Positions 1 through 13,039 of a DNA stretch of 64,000 nt are shown piece after piece. Source of the DNA: Xestospongia muta (taxonomy: Eukaryota > Porifera > Demospongiae > Haplosclerida > Petrosiidae); the NCBI GenBank assembly GCA_963693285.1, contig OY848925.1:5868932-5932931 (forward strand), given 5' to 3'. Under the pieces are notes generated by a model, which saw nothing but the letters and a program-made list of their open reading frames with translations, ran no database searches and had not been told where the DNA came from. The first letter of the stretch is position 1. Every line of letters starts with the position of its first letter. The position numbers and the translations under genes are program-made.

Positions 1-513
1 ATTAGTTTGTAAACATAATAGTTAGTAAACTTAATTAATAAATAATACACCATATGTTCAAGTAATTTATTAAAAATCAATTTCTTTGTTGTTAATTAGA
101 AACATTAGCAATACAAAAAATGTATAGATTACAGCAAAAAGAATTCATATGTTAGTAGTAGCAAGAAAAATTAAGAAGACAAGGAAAAGTGAAAAATGTG
201 AAATATAAAAGGAACAAACAAACACAACAATAATACAAACAACAATATCCTTAAAGAGAAAGTAACTTTGCTGTTTCCATTGGTCTCTTCAGGGATACAA
301 TGTGTGTCTTCAAAGGTAACAATGATGGTCGTAAGATGTCGATATCAATAAAAAAACAAAATGAAAAAAACAAAAGGTTAGTTTTTGCTCAATCTAAACA
401 AATCCGTTGTCCAAACAGAGGTCAAATCAATAGCCGGTATGGTGTTATGAGGAGTGTGAATCATTTCGCCAATCCTCAAACGTCGATTGGATGGAGTCCT
501 GAGTAGGAGTAGC
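1..513. other. 3' flank of the C/EBP-like gene
   Basis: AT-rich sequence downstream of the minus-strand bZIP gene, presumably its 3' UTR and terminator region. The only open frame (300-506, plus) is short and low complexity and has no recognisable domain. I see no gene here. Confidence 0.5.
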
Positions 514-1269
514 TTAATTTGAAGAAGCCTGGCAGGAGGTTATATCACCTAGTTCCATTTTAACTGGTGGTTGAGTTACACCTGCGCTAGCAAAAAGGCT
601 CTTCAAAACGTTAAGTTCCTTTGACAAGAGAGCAATTTTATTTTGTAAGAGTTTGTTCTCGTCTTCAAGTTCTTTAACACGTTGTTCAGTTTCTAATACT
701 CTTAACTTGCTCTTATTACGACTCTTTCTGACGGCAATATTATTGCGATCTCTTTTGTCCCTGTATTCTGTACTGTTTTTATCCATTGATTTTTTCTTAC
801 CAGCTTTTCCACGAGGTGATTTGCCTGGAGCTGGGTCAGTACCGACTAATGGGCTCATTGGGATTTGAGGAGTAGCACCAGTTGAGGTACTATTTATTAG
901 CGATGGTTGAGGTGAGAAGTCCATATGATGAGAGAGGGAGGTTGGTGGGAGGAACCCTGTTTCATGATACATTCCGATAAATTTATTATCAAATGTAAAT
1001 GCTTGTGTTTCGGATGAATCAAAAAGACCAGCCGAACTGAGAGGACCGTTACTAGTACTACTATGAGTACTATATCGATTAGGAGAAATGATTGTTGTGT
1101 TTTCACAAGCCTCAACTAAAGCTGAGAAATCAACAGATTCCTCGTTTGGGAAGATGTCAAATGGTTGATGCTGTGAGCTAGAGATGGGGGCCAGGGGAAG
1201 GTCGTAAATGACACTAGGCGCCTTAGTAGCTACAAACAGCTGATTCGGATCGTAGAAACTGCCTTCCAT
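514..1269 (-). CDS. C/EBP-family bZIP transcription factor
   Basis: A single-exon gene for 251 aa. The basic region (about residues 168-190) carries the C/EBP signature RNNIAVRKSR, and a leucine zipper follows (about 189-226) with a short tail. Residues 39-54 (NEESVDFSALVEA) resemble the N-terminal activation box of vertebrate C/EBP alpha, beta and epsilon. A Ser/Pro/Thr-rich linker and a Lys-rich patch precede the basic region. C/EBP proteins bind TTGCGCAAT-type sites as dimers in the nucleus and control metabolic, stress and differentiation genes. Vertebrate CEBPA and CEBPB are also intronless. The ATG at 1269 opens the frame, with no in-frame ATG upstream. The gene is divergent from the first phospholipase gene, with about 360 bp between start codons. 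The family is certain; which C/EBP paralogue it corresponds to is not. Confidence 0.93.
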   Translation of the reverse strand: MEGSFYDPNQLFVATKAPSVIYDLPLAPISSSQHQPFDIFPNEESVDFSALVEACENTTIISPNRYSTHSSTSNGPLSSAGLFDSSETQAFTFDNKFIGMYHETGFLPPTSLSHHMDFSPQPSLINSTSTGATPQIPMSPLVGTDPAPGKSPRGKAGKKKSMDKNSTEYRDKRDRNNIAVRKSRNKSKLRVLETEQRVKELEDENKLLQNKIALLSKELNVLKSLFASAGVTQPPVKMELGDITSCQASSN

Positions 1270-1484
1270 AAAAATCTGAAGGCATCAAAAGAAGACATTA
1301 TTTTCAATTCATAGTATAGAGTTAGTTAGCATAAAACATTAGACAAATGTATTTTTAATGATTTTCTAGTATTTCACTTACACAACAAACTACTTTAATA
1401 GAGGGAAGAATGGGGGAAAGTGTTCTTTATAGCCTGGAACAGCTTTTTCTTCTTACTGATGCAATACGTTACTGCAATGGAGAC

Positions 1485-1600
1485 ACAGTTATATATAGAA
1501 ACAGAATGACGTCAACTTAGCGTCATTTTCTATTAATAGAGCATCTCCCATTGTGCGCATGCGCGTAAAATTGGGTGGATATCACATGACTGCTGCAGTA
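1485..1600. promoter_or_regulatory. Divergent promoter with CRE, half-CRE and NRF-1 motifs
   Basis: Between the C/EBP-like gene (minus) and the PLB1-like gene (plus) lie a perfect palindromic CRE, TGACGTCA (1507-1514), and a half-site CGTCA 7 bp downstream of it (1521-1525). An NRF-1 consensus TGCGCATGCGCG follows (1554-1565), and an E-box-like TCACATGA lies at about 1583-1590. A TATATATAG run (about 1489-1497) is placed where it could serve minus-strand initiation. The motifs are direct reads; their function is inferred. Confidence 0.6.
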
Positions 1601-1628
1601 AGCCAGTCAAAAGGTTTGTGAAGCCATA

Positions 1629-4373
1629 ATGGAGCTAAGGATAATATTGTATATTGCATCACTTTTGCTATTGGAAAGCCTTTCTAGTGCATACAGTCAA
1701 AACGATGACCGTAAGTTGTCTGCTGTATGAGATATAAATCATAAATTGCTTTGCAATGCAATAATTTTTGCATGCTATTTAGTCTATTAGGCTCATAAAC
1801 TCAATATACAAAATTTACCAACTAACTGTTGAATTTATAATAACTATATACATGTATTGCTAATATAGATTGCAGTTGTTTCCTGAGTTATTGTATTATC
1901 CACATAGCTATTGTAAGGAAGTACTACAATGTTGTTGTTGTCGTCATGCATATTTAAGATATATGTATCACAACTCATGTGATAGCTGCATGTGCATAGT
2001 TGTAATGAAATAATAACTGCTTTGCTTGCATTGCTCACTCAACGATTGTACTAAATGGTACTGAGCATATATGCAGTAATAATAGCTATATAAATGTACT
2101 ATATTCTATTTTTATTTGTAGATGGTTTTAATGAAGATTTGCAAAGTGCTTTCACCTCAGTTAAAAATCAAACTGAAATCACTGACAATACAAACCTAAC
2201 GTCATGGAATATGGAGGTATGCATGAAGTTTTAGATGGTGTATTATTTGTATTGTATGAAACAGCACAAATTTAATATATTTTTTTATTAATTTATAGGG
2301 CAAAGGTACTAAATTTACTTGTGAATCATTCTCTCATACAACACCAACTAACGGTAAGTTATCTATTCTTAGTAACGCCTCTTAATTCCTTAATTCACCA
2401 CTTATGATGACTAATTGACAGTTAATGAGCTAACTCCTTATGATATTCAAGTGGTTGGAGCAATCGGAGATTCAATGACTGTATGTTAAAAGTACTACAT
2501 TACTTCTATATTTATTGCAAATAAATACACAGGCTGCTCAAGGAGCTAAAGCCTGCACTCTTCTCTCTGATAAGATTAATTATCGTGGAGTGTCATGGAG
2601 GTTAATTATTGTATCTATTGTTTTTAACTTAAGTACTAAATAATTCCAATAGTATTGGAGGAGATGAAGATTTAAGTACTGTCACTACACTTCCTAGTTA
2701 GCATAGTAGCTCAGTGACTATTGTACCAATCATTACCAATATCCTATCCAGATATTCTTCGAAAGTATAATCCTAATCTCAAAGGCTTTTCTGTCAAAAC
2801 TGGAGACGCAACCACCAAAAATGCAAGATTGGATGCTGCAGTATCAGGATCTATAGCTCAGTAAATTAATGATTTATATATTTGTTGATTTATATAATAT
2901 TATTATTATTTGTTTTATTTGTGTAGAGATATGCCCCATCAAGCAAAGAATCTTGTGCAAAGAATTAAAGATGACTCTGTATGTCTGTGTGATGTTATAT
3001 ATAGTACACATTTGCTATGTGATGGACAATGCTAGGAAATATTATTAATTGTCACTATTTTTTCTTTTATATACTTATATAGAGCATAGACTTTGAGAAT
3101 GATTGGAAACTGGTAACAATGTGGATTGGTGGTAATAATTTATGCAAATATTGCAAAGATGTAAGCCAATGCTATAATGCACTTTATTAATAAGTTTCAT
3201 AGAAAAACAAAAACTCACCTGAAAACTATGTTGCCAATATAAAAGAAGCATTGGATTATTTTCGTGACAATGTAATATATCCAATCGTTGTAATTGATGT
3301 GTTCATGGTTATCATGTTCTGTAGCTTCCCAGAACATTTGTCAATCTTGTTCAAATAATAGATATAACACGTCTTGCTCCATTAAGAGGTCTTGTTTGTG
3401 ATATTGTTCATACTTTTGTGTGCACTTGTTATAATGATGAAGAAACTAGTGTTGCATCAACACAATATCAGGTATATTTCATAGCACAGTAGCTTAGCTG
3501 GTTAGAGTGACTACATGACAACATCTTACATACATGTAGGAACAACTAGGTGACTTGATTTCCAGTGGCATTTATGAAAAGGATGATTTTACTGTTGTCA
3601 TTCAGCCATTCTTTGAAGGTGTGGAAATCCCTTTAACTAAAGTATTTAAATAAGTTAGTATGTCAATAGCTCTACCCTTCCCACTTTATAGCATAACAAA
3701 CCAGATAAAAGCTATTTTGCTCCAGATTGTTTTCATTTCAGTACCAAAGGTCACACAGAAGGAGCTAAAGCACTATGGAAGAATATGGTATTATAAATAA
3801 TAATAATATAATAGGACCTCAAATTTTGTATGCAGTTTGAACCTGTTGGATCAAAGACATCAGGATGGCAAGTAGGAGGTCCTCTATATTGTCCCACAAA
3901 GGTATATACAACAGTGTATCTTTATTGAAACCATAGTATAGACTGTTTTCACATGAAGTTGTTCTCATTCCCATGTGTGTATACATTAGTAGGATTGTAT
4001 GCATACTTAATAATTAAGAAACCACTTCATACTCTGTCATTGGCATTGTTTCATTCTATTCATGTTCAGAATCTATTGTATATTGTAGCTAGTGATGTTA
4101 TACTTTTTATGACAGGACAACAAGTACTTATACACAAGTAAAAACAGTCCTCCACCTGACTTTAATGCACAAGGATCAGATAGTTCTAATCAAAACAAAG
4201 ATGATCAACATGATAGGAATCAATTTGTTGGTATTATAGCTGGTACTACTGTTGCTGTAGTTGCATTTGTTGTTATTATTATTGCAGTTATTGCTATGAT
4301 AAGATATAAGATACGACATCATCGTACTTCTGTTAGTACTGAGAAGATCCCTCTTATAAATACCAAACTATAA
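1629..4373 (+). CDS. Phospholipase B1-like SGNH hydrolase, type I membrane protein (copy 1)
   Basis: Fifteen exons: 1629-1710, 2122-2216, 2299-2353, 2422-2480, 2533-2600, 2653-2696, 2752-2860, 2927-2978, 3083-3160, 3203-3271, 3325-3471, 3540-3641, 3692-3787, 3836-3901, 4116-4373. They join in phase to 459 aa. A signal peptide (1-22) leads a GDSL/SGNH domain. Block I is GDSMT with nucleophile Ser95, block III is GGNN (206-207), and block V is DCFH with Asp332 and His335. The segment from block V to FEPVG matches the PLB1 family closely. A hydrophilic stalk, one transmembrane helix (about 411-436) and a short basic tail with EKIPLI follow. Family members hydrolyse acyl chains of phospholipids and retinyl esters at the outer face of the membrane. 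Vertebrate PLB1 has four such repeats; this gene has one. It heads a three-gene tandem array. Confidence 0.93.
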
Positions 4374-4538
4374 AATTTATATATTCTGATAAATTTAATC
4401 ATGATTTTGCAAGTTTGTTTGTGAATGTTGTAAATTAACAATACTCCAATTAATATTTAGAGGGTGGGGCTCCTTTTTATGAATCTCTTTTAATAGATCA
4501 TATGACATTGTGCGATTCACTACGCTAGTGTTGCTGAT
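4374..4538. other. Spacer between PLB1-like copies 1 and 2
   Basis: A 165-bp spacer, short enough to hold both the 3' end of copy 1 and the promoter of copy 2. I see no coding signal. Confidence 0.5.
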
Positions 4539-7306
4539 ATGGAGCTCCAACTGATCTATACAGTAGTAACATTGTTTGGTTTGTTGTCAAGTGTTCAGGC
4601 TGATGTCAGTAAGTAAACATAAAGAATCATTACATTAGCTAACATATATGATGACTACTTTAATACACTTGTGTTGCCTGTTTTGAACAAACAGGTTATT
4701 GTGGTTGGCACAAAATATACAATCTTTCAATAGAAGTAAGATATTTATTATTCTATGTACTTTAATCAACTACAAAGTTTGCATGTAAGCCAAAAGTAAC
4801 TACTTTAAATGCAAGGTATAGCAGTTAGTATTAATATTCATATTTTAGCCAGTGTCGATCACTTAATAGCTATACTATTGTTATCATACTTGTGTTACAA
4901 CTCTCATGTGATGTGATGGTTGTAACAACAACTGCTTTGCTTGCATTGTTTGTTCAATGATTGTACTAAATGAAAGCTTATACCATCATATGACAGAGAT
5001 TAACAGCTATTGTACCATAATCCTCCTTTTAGATGGCTTTAATGAAAATTTGCAGAAAGCTTTCAGTTCAATTAAGGAACAAACTGAGATTACCGACTAT
5101 ACAAATTTAACTTCCTGGAATGTGGAGGTAATAAATCTAACGTTAGTAGACCATTTATCTGAAGTATATAACACATCTATTACTATTTAGGCTCAAGGGA
5201 CTGACTTTCCTTGTGAGCTTTTCTCTCATACAGAGGCTACTAATGGTAAGTTATATATCTATTTTTAGTAACAGCAATTCATCTAATAACTGACAGTGAA
5301 TGAACTAACTCCTTTTGATATCAAAGTGGTTGGAGCAGTTGGAGATTCAATGACTGTATGTTAAAAATATATAATTTTTTCTTGCTGCTTGAATACATGC
5401 ATATATAGGCTGCACAAGGAGCTAAATCCAGCACCATATTCACTGTTTTAACTAATTATCGTGGAGTGTCATGGAGGTAACTAATTGTTTGTTGACATTC
5501 TTTTAATTTTAATTCCTAATTCCAACAGTATTGGTGGAGATAATGATTTGAGCTCAGTCACTACACTGCCAAGTAAGCCTAATCTTAACCCAATATGACT
5601 AATTATACCTTAATTAATTAAGCCTGTTGTTAATTGCATTTATTAAATTTAGGATATATCAATTATCAGTCATATGCATACCCATTCAACCTAATTATAA
5701 TTTCACTTGAGAAATAAAAAAAATTACATAAATTTTAAAATTTAGTGATTATTGGAGTACTTAAGCTGATAAATTTGCTAAAATTAACTAATAGTACTAG
5801 TAGATTACTTCCATTTATTTTTCAGATATCCTCCGAAAGTATAACCCAGATCTCAAAGGGTTTTCCATTAAAACTGGAAGTGCAACCAGCGAAAATGCAA
5901 GATTCAATGTTGCTGTATCAGGAGCTATAGCCCAGTACAAAATAATTTATCATTTCATTATTGATTTTTTTTCATTTTAGAGATATGCCTAACCAAGCGG
6001 TAGATCTTGTGCAAAGAATCAAAGATGATTCTGTATGAGCTGCTAATTATCAATAAATAACAAACGATTGTCACTATTATATTCTTATACAGGATATTGA
6101 CTTTGAGAATGATTGGAAATTAGTAACAATGTGGATTGGTGGTAACAATTTATGTGCATATTGTCAAGATGTAAGCTTTTTATCAAAATTTTAACAAATT
6201 TTGTTAATGTGGTATTTATTCTATAGAAAAACAAACATTCACCTGAGAACTATGTTGCCAATGTAAAGGAAGCTTTGGATTATTTTCGTGACAATGTAAC
6301 AAAACAGCATTCCTTTAGTTATTATTAAATTTTATCTTGTCCGTATAGCTACCCAGAACATTTGTCAATCTTGTACAAGTTATCGATATAACACGCCTTG
6401 CTCCATTAAGAGGTCTTGTCTGTGATGCTGTTCATTTCTTTGTGTGTACTTGTTATAAGGATGAAGAAACTAGTCATGCATCAACAGAATATCAGGTACA
6501 TTTCATTGATTGCACATACAATAGTTTAGTGCACTACATAATGACTTAATACCATATTATATAGGAAAAGGTTAGTGAATTGATTGCCAGTGGTGATTAT
6601 GAAAGGGACGATTTTACTGTCGTCATTCAGCCATTTTTTGAAGGTGTTCAAGTTCCTTATAAGGTATCGTCAAGATTCCTCTGTTAATACATTAATAAGT
6701 TTATATTATAGGAAGGCAAACCAGATAAAACTTATTTTACTCCAGATTGTTTCCATTTAAGTACCAAAGGTCACACAGAAGGAGCTAAAGCACTCTGGTT
6801 GAATATGGTACAACATATTTTATAAGAAAATTATATTTAACTTTCTATGACAGTTTGAACCTGTTGGATCAAAAACATCTGGATGGAAATTAGAAGGACC
6901 TCTTTATTGTCCTACAGAGGTACAATTACTTAATATGCCATGTAACTATTTTGAATTAATTGAGTTATCCCAATACATTATACATATATGCACATATCAG
7001 TACGTAACACATTGAGTCATCCAAGTATTTATTCTGCATTTTTAACAGGACAACAAGTACTTATACACAAGTAAAAACAGTCCTCCACCTGACTTTAATG
7101 CACAAGGACCAGATAGTTCTAATCAAAACAAAGATGATCAACATGATAGGAATCAATTTGTTGGTATTATAGCTGGTACTACTGTTGCTATAGTTGCATT
7201 TGTTATTATTATTATTGCAGTTATTGCTATGATAATATATAAGATACGACATCACAGTACTTCTGTTAGTACTGAGAAGATCCCTCTTATGAATGCCAAA
7301 CTATAA
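4539..7306 (+). CDS. Phospholipase B1-like SGNH hydrolase, type I membrane protein (copy 2)
   Basis: Fifteen exons with the same phases as copy 1: 4539-4608, 5033-5127, 5191-5245, 5297-5355, 5409-5476, 5529-5572, 5826-5934, 5981-6032, 6093-6170, 6227-6295, 6349-6495, 6565-6663, 6712-6807, 6854-6919, 7049-7306. They total 454 aa. The signal peptide, GDSMT, GGNN, DCFH and C-terminal membrane helix are all kept, so it should be an active ectoenzyme like copy 1. Intron 6 is long (about 250 bp) and very AT-rich. The cytoplasmic tail reads EKIPLM, so the possible dileucine sorting signal of copy 1 (EKIPLI) is weakened. The signal-peptide exon is almost identical to that of copy 3 rather than copy 1. 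Confidence 0.93.
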
Positions 7307-7505
7307 AATTTTATTGTGATAAATTTAATATTAATTTTGTTCTGTTGAATTTTTATCCTGTGATAATATCAAGCAAAAAAATTAAAATACGTTTTATTGC
7401 GGGGGGTACCCCTTTGAACACCTTTTATGGAGTTACTGGTCATACGACGGAGATTGATGCAGAGTGTGAGGTCAGGCTAGTCACATATACTATAGTATTG
7501 TAAAC

Positions 7506-9367
7506 ATGGAGCTCAAATTGATCTATACAGTAGTAACATTGTTTGGTTTGTTGTCAAGTGTTCAGGCTGATGTCAGTAAGTCGAAACACAATCAATTAGA
7601 TCAATAACAATCGGGTATATATTTGTAGCCTCATTTCTTGTTTTACCAGTCACTTTGTGTTCTACTCTAATATCTATAATTATGTTATATAATATCTATA
7701 ATGAAATGATACATAAAATTAACAGTGTATGTGCACATACACTGTTAACTTCATGTATCAATATGTGAGTGTATCTGATGATATAATTCCTTTATACTAG
7801 TTGTCTCTATACGTTTGTCTGTGTCCACTGTTAATTAGCTATGTAACTGTGATATCCTTTACATTATTTACAAAAATATTATAGATTAAAAATCCTGCAG
7901 TTATAGTTTTAAGAGGAGGTGAAGTGAGAAATGTCGATGTGTTTTTAACTTGTACTTGTACTAAGCGCTATCACAATAAGCGTGCATTCCATACAATGTG
8001 TTATTATGCTAACACAACAATTGATCCAGTCTGAGATAAGCTATATACATTGTTAACTTTTTTCATTTGTAACAATTAAATGATTTCTTAATTGGGTCAT
8101 ACTCTATTTTATATTACAGATGGCTATGAACAGATGATGAAATATGCTCTTGAAACTTACTTGAAACAAACTCAGAACAATTCAATTAACCAAAACATAG
8201 AAACAACTGGAAATATTGAGGTTAGTATATCCAAATGTAATGTATTTATTTCTACTCCAGATAGCAACAGATTTTGACTGTAATCCTTTAACTCCTACTG
8301 GGGCTAGCAGTGGTATGTACAAGTAGTATGTATCTAAAATTTAGAATGAATTCTATAATTGTTCTTTCCAGTTCATGCACTAACTCCTGCTGATATTAAC
8401 ATTGTGGCAGCTTTGGGAGATTCAATAACTGTAAGTGATATAATTGTGCACATACAGGAATATATACGTATCATAAGACTGCAGTGGGTGCAGGAGCTAG
8501 AAATGTCTTTGAATTGACTACTGAGTATCGAGGATTGTCATGGAGGTGAGTATGTATGTCTTCAAGTATAGACTGTCATGATTGAGTATAGCATTGGGGG
8601 AGATGGTGATTTGAATTCAGTGACTACATTACCAAGTAGAGAACAATTTTAGGTTTTGATATAGAACAAAAATTTTAATGTAGATATCCTAAAGAAATAT
8701 AATCCCAATATTAAAGGATTTTCTACTGGAACTGGTAGTTCTAATACACAATTTAATGTTGCAGTGTCTGGAGCTGTTGCTCAGTTAGTATACAACACTA
8801 TTTTCTTTTGTTTATTAGTGATCTCCTTTCATATAGAAATATGCCTGCTCAAGCACAACATTTAGTGGATAAAATGAAAGCAGACCCTGTATGTGGGTTA
8901 TAACCTAACATGTTCCTGTGTGTCATGTTTTTTATACATTGAAATAGGAAATTGATTTTGACAATGACTGGAAAATAGTAACGCTATGGATTGGTGGAAA
9001 TAACTTGTGTAAATACTGTCAAAATGTGTGTGAGCTTTTAATTATGTATTAAACATAAATATGATTCTGTTACAATAGAAAGACTACAATTCTCCTGAGG
9101 TGTATGTTGAAAGTATAAAGGTTGCTTTAGATACTCTTCATGCTAATGTACGTAATGAGCATTAAATAGAAATTATCAGTCATTCAAACTTTGTCCTCTT
9201 GCTTTACAGCTTCCCAGAGCATTTGTTAATGTTGTTCAAATTATAGATGTTACTCGTCTGGCTCCAATTAAGGGCGGAATAACGTGTACTATAGTCCATA
9301 GATATGGATGTCCTTGTTGTCTGGATGACTCTGGAGATACTAGTGATGCCTCAACAGTTTATCAGGT

Positions 9368-9406
<39 letters not shown>

Positions 9407-10241
9407 TATATATATATGACTGCTTAGCAGATTTTGTCTTTAAATTTGCAAATTACCTAATAGTATATTTTCATAAATTTGATATATTGTAGACAAAGCT
9501 CTCTCAACTTATTAACACTGGTGTTTATGACACACGTGATGATTTTACTGTTGTCATTCAGCCATTCTTTGAAGACATCGAACTTCCATATATAGTAATG
9601 TCAAAATCACTTATTTGAATAGCTCTAATACTTTGTTACTATAGGACGGCAAACCAGATAAGAGCTATTTTGCTCCAGACTGTTTCCACTTTAGTGCCAA
9701 AGGTCATGCAGAAGGAGCTAAAGCACTCTGGTTGAATATGGTATAACATATTCTGTAAGATACTTATATTTAACTTTCTATGACAGTTTGAACCAGTTGG
9801 ATCAAAATCAACTAGATGGGAGATAGGAGGACCTCTCTATTGTCCTACAGAGGTACAATGATTTATTACTTAATATTCCATAACTGTAACTATTTCGAAT
9901 TCCTTGTGTCATTGTGTCATTCCTAAGCATATATGCACTTAAGTAATACTAAAGGTTATATTTATTTACTGGTATAATTTTATTTTTAACAGGACAACAA
10001 GTACTTATACACAAGTAAAAACAGTCCTCCACCTGGTCTTTATGCACAAGGACCAGATAGCTCTAATCAAAACAAAGATGATCAACTTGATGATAATCAA
10101 TTTGTTGGTATTATAGCTGGTACTACTGTTGCTATAGTTGCATTTGTTGTTATTATTATAGCAGTTATTGCTATGATAACATATAAGATACGACATCATA
10201 GTACTTCTGTTAGTACTGAGAAGATCCCTCTTATTGGCTGA
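7506..10241 (+). CDS. Phospholipase B1-like SGNH hydrolase, type I membrane protein (copy 3, diverged catalytic domain)
   Basis: Fifteen exons: 7506-7575, 8120-8220, 8261-8312, 8372-8430, 8478-8545, 8592-8635, 8684-8783, 8837-8888, 8948-9025, 9079-9147, 9210-9365, 9493-9594, 9645-9740, 9787-9852, 9993-10241. They total 453 aa. Block I is GDSIT followed by TAVGAGA, block III is GGNNLC and block V is DCFHF, so the catalytic set is present. Exons 2-11 differ clearly from copies 1 and 2, while the signal-peptide exon, block V and the transmembrane exon stay nearly identical to them. The acceptor of exon 5 is shifted compared with its paralogues, and the tail ends early after EKIPLIG. Intron 1 is long (7576-8119) with no visible gene. 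It probably has a different substrate range or expression from its neighbours, but that is inference. Confidence 0.92.
9370..9417. repeat. (TA)n microsatellite in intron 11 of PLB1-like copy 3
   Basis: About 48 bp of almost pure TA repeat just after the donor site of exon 11. Confidence 0.9.
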
Positions 10242-10356
10242 AGATGTTATTATGAAGGAGAAAAATTTGATTGTTAAATGTGTACTTAATTAAATTTTTG
10301 CTTTTTTCTATAATTTTTTACTTCCAATAGCTTTTAAATGGATTTAAAAGATTGCT

Positions 10357-11160
10357 TCATTTTATTATCTTTCGAAATGTGATATTAATTCTTGGTCCAT
10401 GAGCTTTTTTCCTCACAGGAAGAGAATGATACCAGTATTTGTTAGTAGGTGGTTTCATTAGAAGCAAACTACCGTGGTTTAGAAAAACCTTAATTGGGAC
10501 TAACTCTTTTCTAGTGGACGATTTCCCACGGCTGTCTTTGTGACGAAATATGAAGTCTCTCTCTTGTCCAAAGGAGAGGGAAGCAATAGATGATTTTGGA
10601 GAAAGTTCTGCTTCATTGTCCTGATGTTCTCCAATGTAATCTGCCCCGTCTTTATAATAATTAACAAGGGCAAAATTAAAAGTCTCTCCAGCTATTGCAT
10701 CTTCTACAGTGACTTTTAATGTTTCAATCAATGGTAACCATGGGTTACATGGTAACGTTACACCTGAGAATGTATACAAGAGACCTAGTTCACCGAAGGC
10801 AGTATGTTTACGAGGGATTGTCATGGTTTTTCCGAAGAGTCTGACAATATTAGGACTCTTGTCTAAATAAGGTTGTAATTGTGTTTGTAGTTGATGAAAA
10901 ATTTGACTAGCACTTGACGATGGCAGAAACTGTGGATAATATTCAACATGAAGGTCCTGATTTGGTCTAATAAAACGTGTAACAATACTTGTGTTACCAG
11001 TCCAACCAGTTTTAGAAATCTGTTTAGGGAGACTGTCTATTTCCTTTTGGTTAGGACAAGTATCTTCTAGAGAGTTGGCTAATCTTTTAGAAGGTCTTAT
11101 TTCAACTTCAGTTTCTCTAGTTCTCTTTACGCAGTGTTTTTTTATTACCTCGTTAGCCAT
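10357..11160 (-). CDS. ALKBH2: ALKBH2-type DNA dealkylation dioxygenase
   Basis: A single-exon gene for 267 aa, close to human ALKBH2 (261 aa). The Fe(II) ligands are His179 and Asp181 (GEHQDNE) and His245 (YWYHSLP). The 2-oxoglutarate-binding arginines lie in PRINITFR (Arg257, Arg263). The stretch SLSFGQERDFIFRHKDSRGK and the motif HGSLLLM are typical of ALKBH2 rather than ALKBH1 or ALKBH3-8. The enzyme removes 1-methyladenine and 3-methylcytosine from duplex DNA by oxidative demethylation. The first 50 residues are basic and could hold nuclear targeting. It faces PLB1-like copy 3 tail-to-tail with 115 bp between stops. Fragments of this gene recur at 27.8, 34.3 and 47.1 kb, all broken, so this is the only intact copy. 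Confidence 0.95.
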   Translation of the reverse strand: MANEVIKKHCVKRTRETEVEIRPSKRLANSLEDTCPNQKEIDSLPKQISKTGWTGNTSIVTRFIRPNQDLHVEYYPQFLPSSSASQIFHQLQTQLQPYLDKSPNIVRLFGKTMTIPRKHTAFGELGLLYTFSGVTLPCNPWLPLIETLKVTVEDAIAGETFNFALVNYYKDGADYIGEHQDNEAELSPKSSIASLSFGQERDFIFRHKDSRGKSSTRKELVPIKVFLNHGSLLLMKPPTNKYWYHSLPVRKKAHGPRINITFRKIIK

Positions 11161-11294
11161 TGGATCACTTTAATAACTAGTAGTTAATAACTTTTAATTA
11201 ATAAAGGAATAAAACAAAACTAAAGATTGACCAAACTAAAGGATTTACTTATAAAAAGATACAAAAGGTCACTACAATTAGTGGCTTTAAAATG

Positions 11295-12508
<1,214 letters not shown>

Positions 12509-12946
12509 TCAGATCGAGTCAGTGGTTGCCAGTGTGTTGTGGGCCAGCATCTGCATTGCATCATGACCTCTGAGATGGTTACCAGCATACTCGTAAAAGT
12601 ATCTGAAAGGCGGACTAGGATACAGCTGGTAGTCTCCCTTTAAATGTGACAAGGTCTGGTGTATTGTAGGCCCGGTTGAGTAAAGACAATGATTTCCTAT
12701 TATCTCGAATCCCGTAGCAGATAGCTTACCAACTCCTTGGAAAATTGGTGAAGAACAAAGAAAACAGAAAAGATTAGGAAGACTAACAGTTGATAAGTTC
12801 TTTGTCTTTGTAATAACTTTTGAATTTCTGTAAAGAAGGAGATATAAACTTATAATTAACAACTCCCTCCTCGATACTGCAAGCAAAAAAGACAGTTTTT
12901 CAGTAAGGTCAACAGACACCAGTTATAACTGCCATGACACTGGAAA
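12509..12946 (-). other. Unidentified coding exon fused to truncated UGP2 exon 7
   Basis: An open minus-strand frame runs from about 12919 to the UGP2 junction. Its C-terminal half (from GVGKLSATGFEIIGNH to about LAHNTLATT) has the residue mix of real protein, with a conserved-looking Tyr/Phe/His/Pro-rich part near PSPPFRYFYEYAGNH. There is no usable in-frame ATG. A likely acceptor is CTTTACAG near 12832, and another ATG (12935) closes after 8 codons. The frame continues unbroken across the join into UGP2 exon 7 but is then out of the UGP2 frame and stops. I do not recognise the family. It lies head-to-head with the CCDC22 remnant, so it may be the lost 5' neighbour of that gene. Confidence 0.4.
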
Positions 12947-13039
12947 ATTGAACTGCAAGTGACAATAGGAGGTGTGGCTGAAAATATAACTCCTATTCAT
13001 GTGACATTGTCATAAATATTGGAGGGTTACCCTGTAGCA

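Noticed and set aside
653..868. Plus-strand frame rich in Ser and Leu
   Set aside because: Antisense shadow of the C/EBP bZIP region.
3489..3560. tRNA-like A box (TAGCTTAGCTGG) in intron 11 of PLB1-like copy 1
   Set aside because: No B box (GGTTCNANNCC) follows and no cloverleaf can be drawn. It may at most be the head of an old tRNA-derived SINE.
7061..7255. Asn-rich minus-strand frames at 7061-7255 and 10005-10199
   Set aside because: Antisense shadows of the transmembrane exon of the PLB1-like genes.
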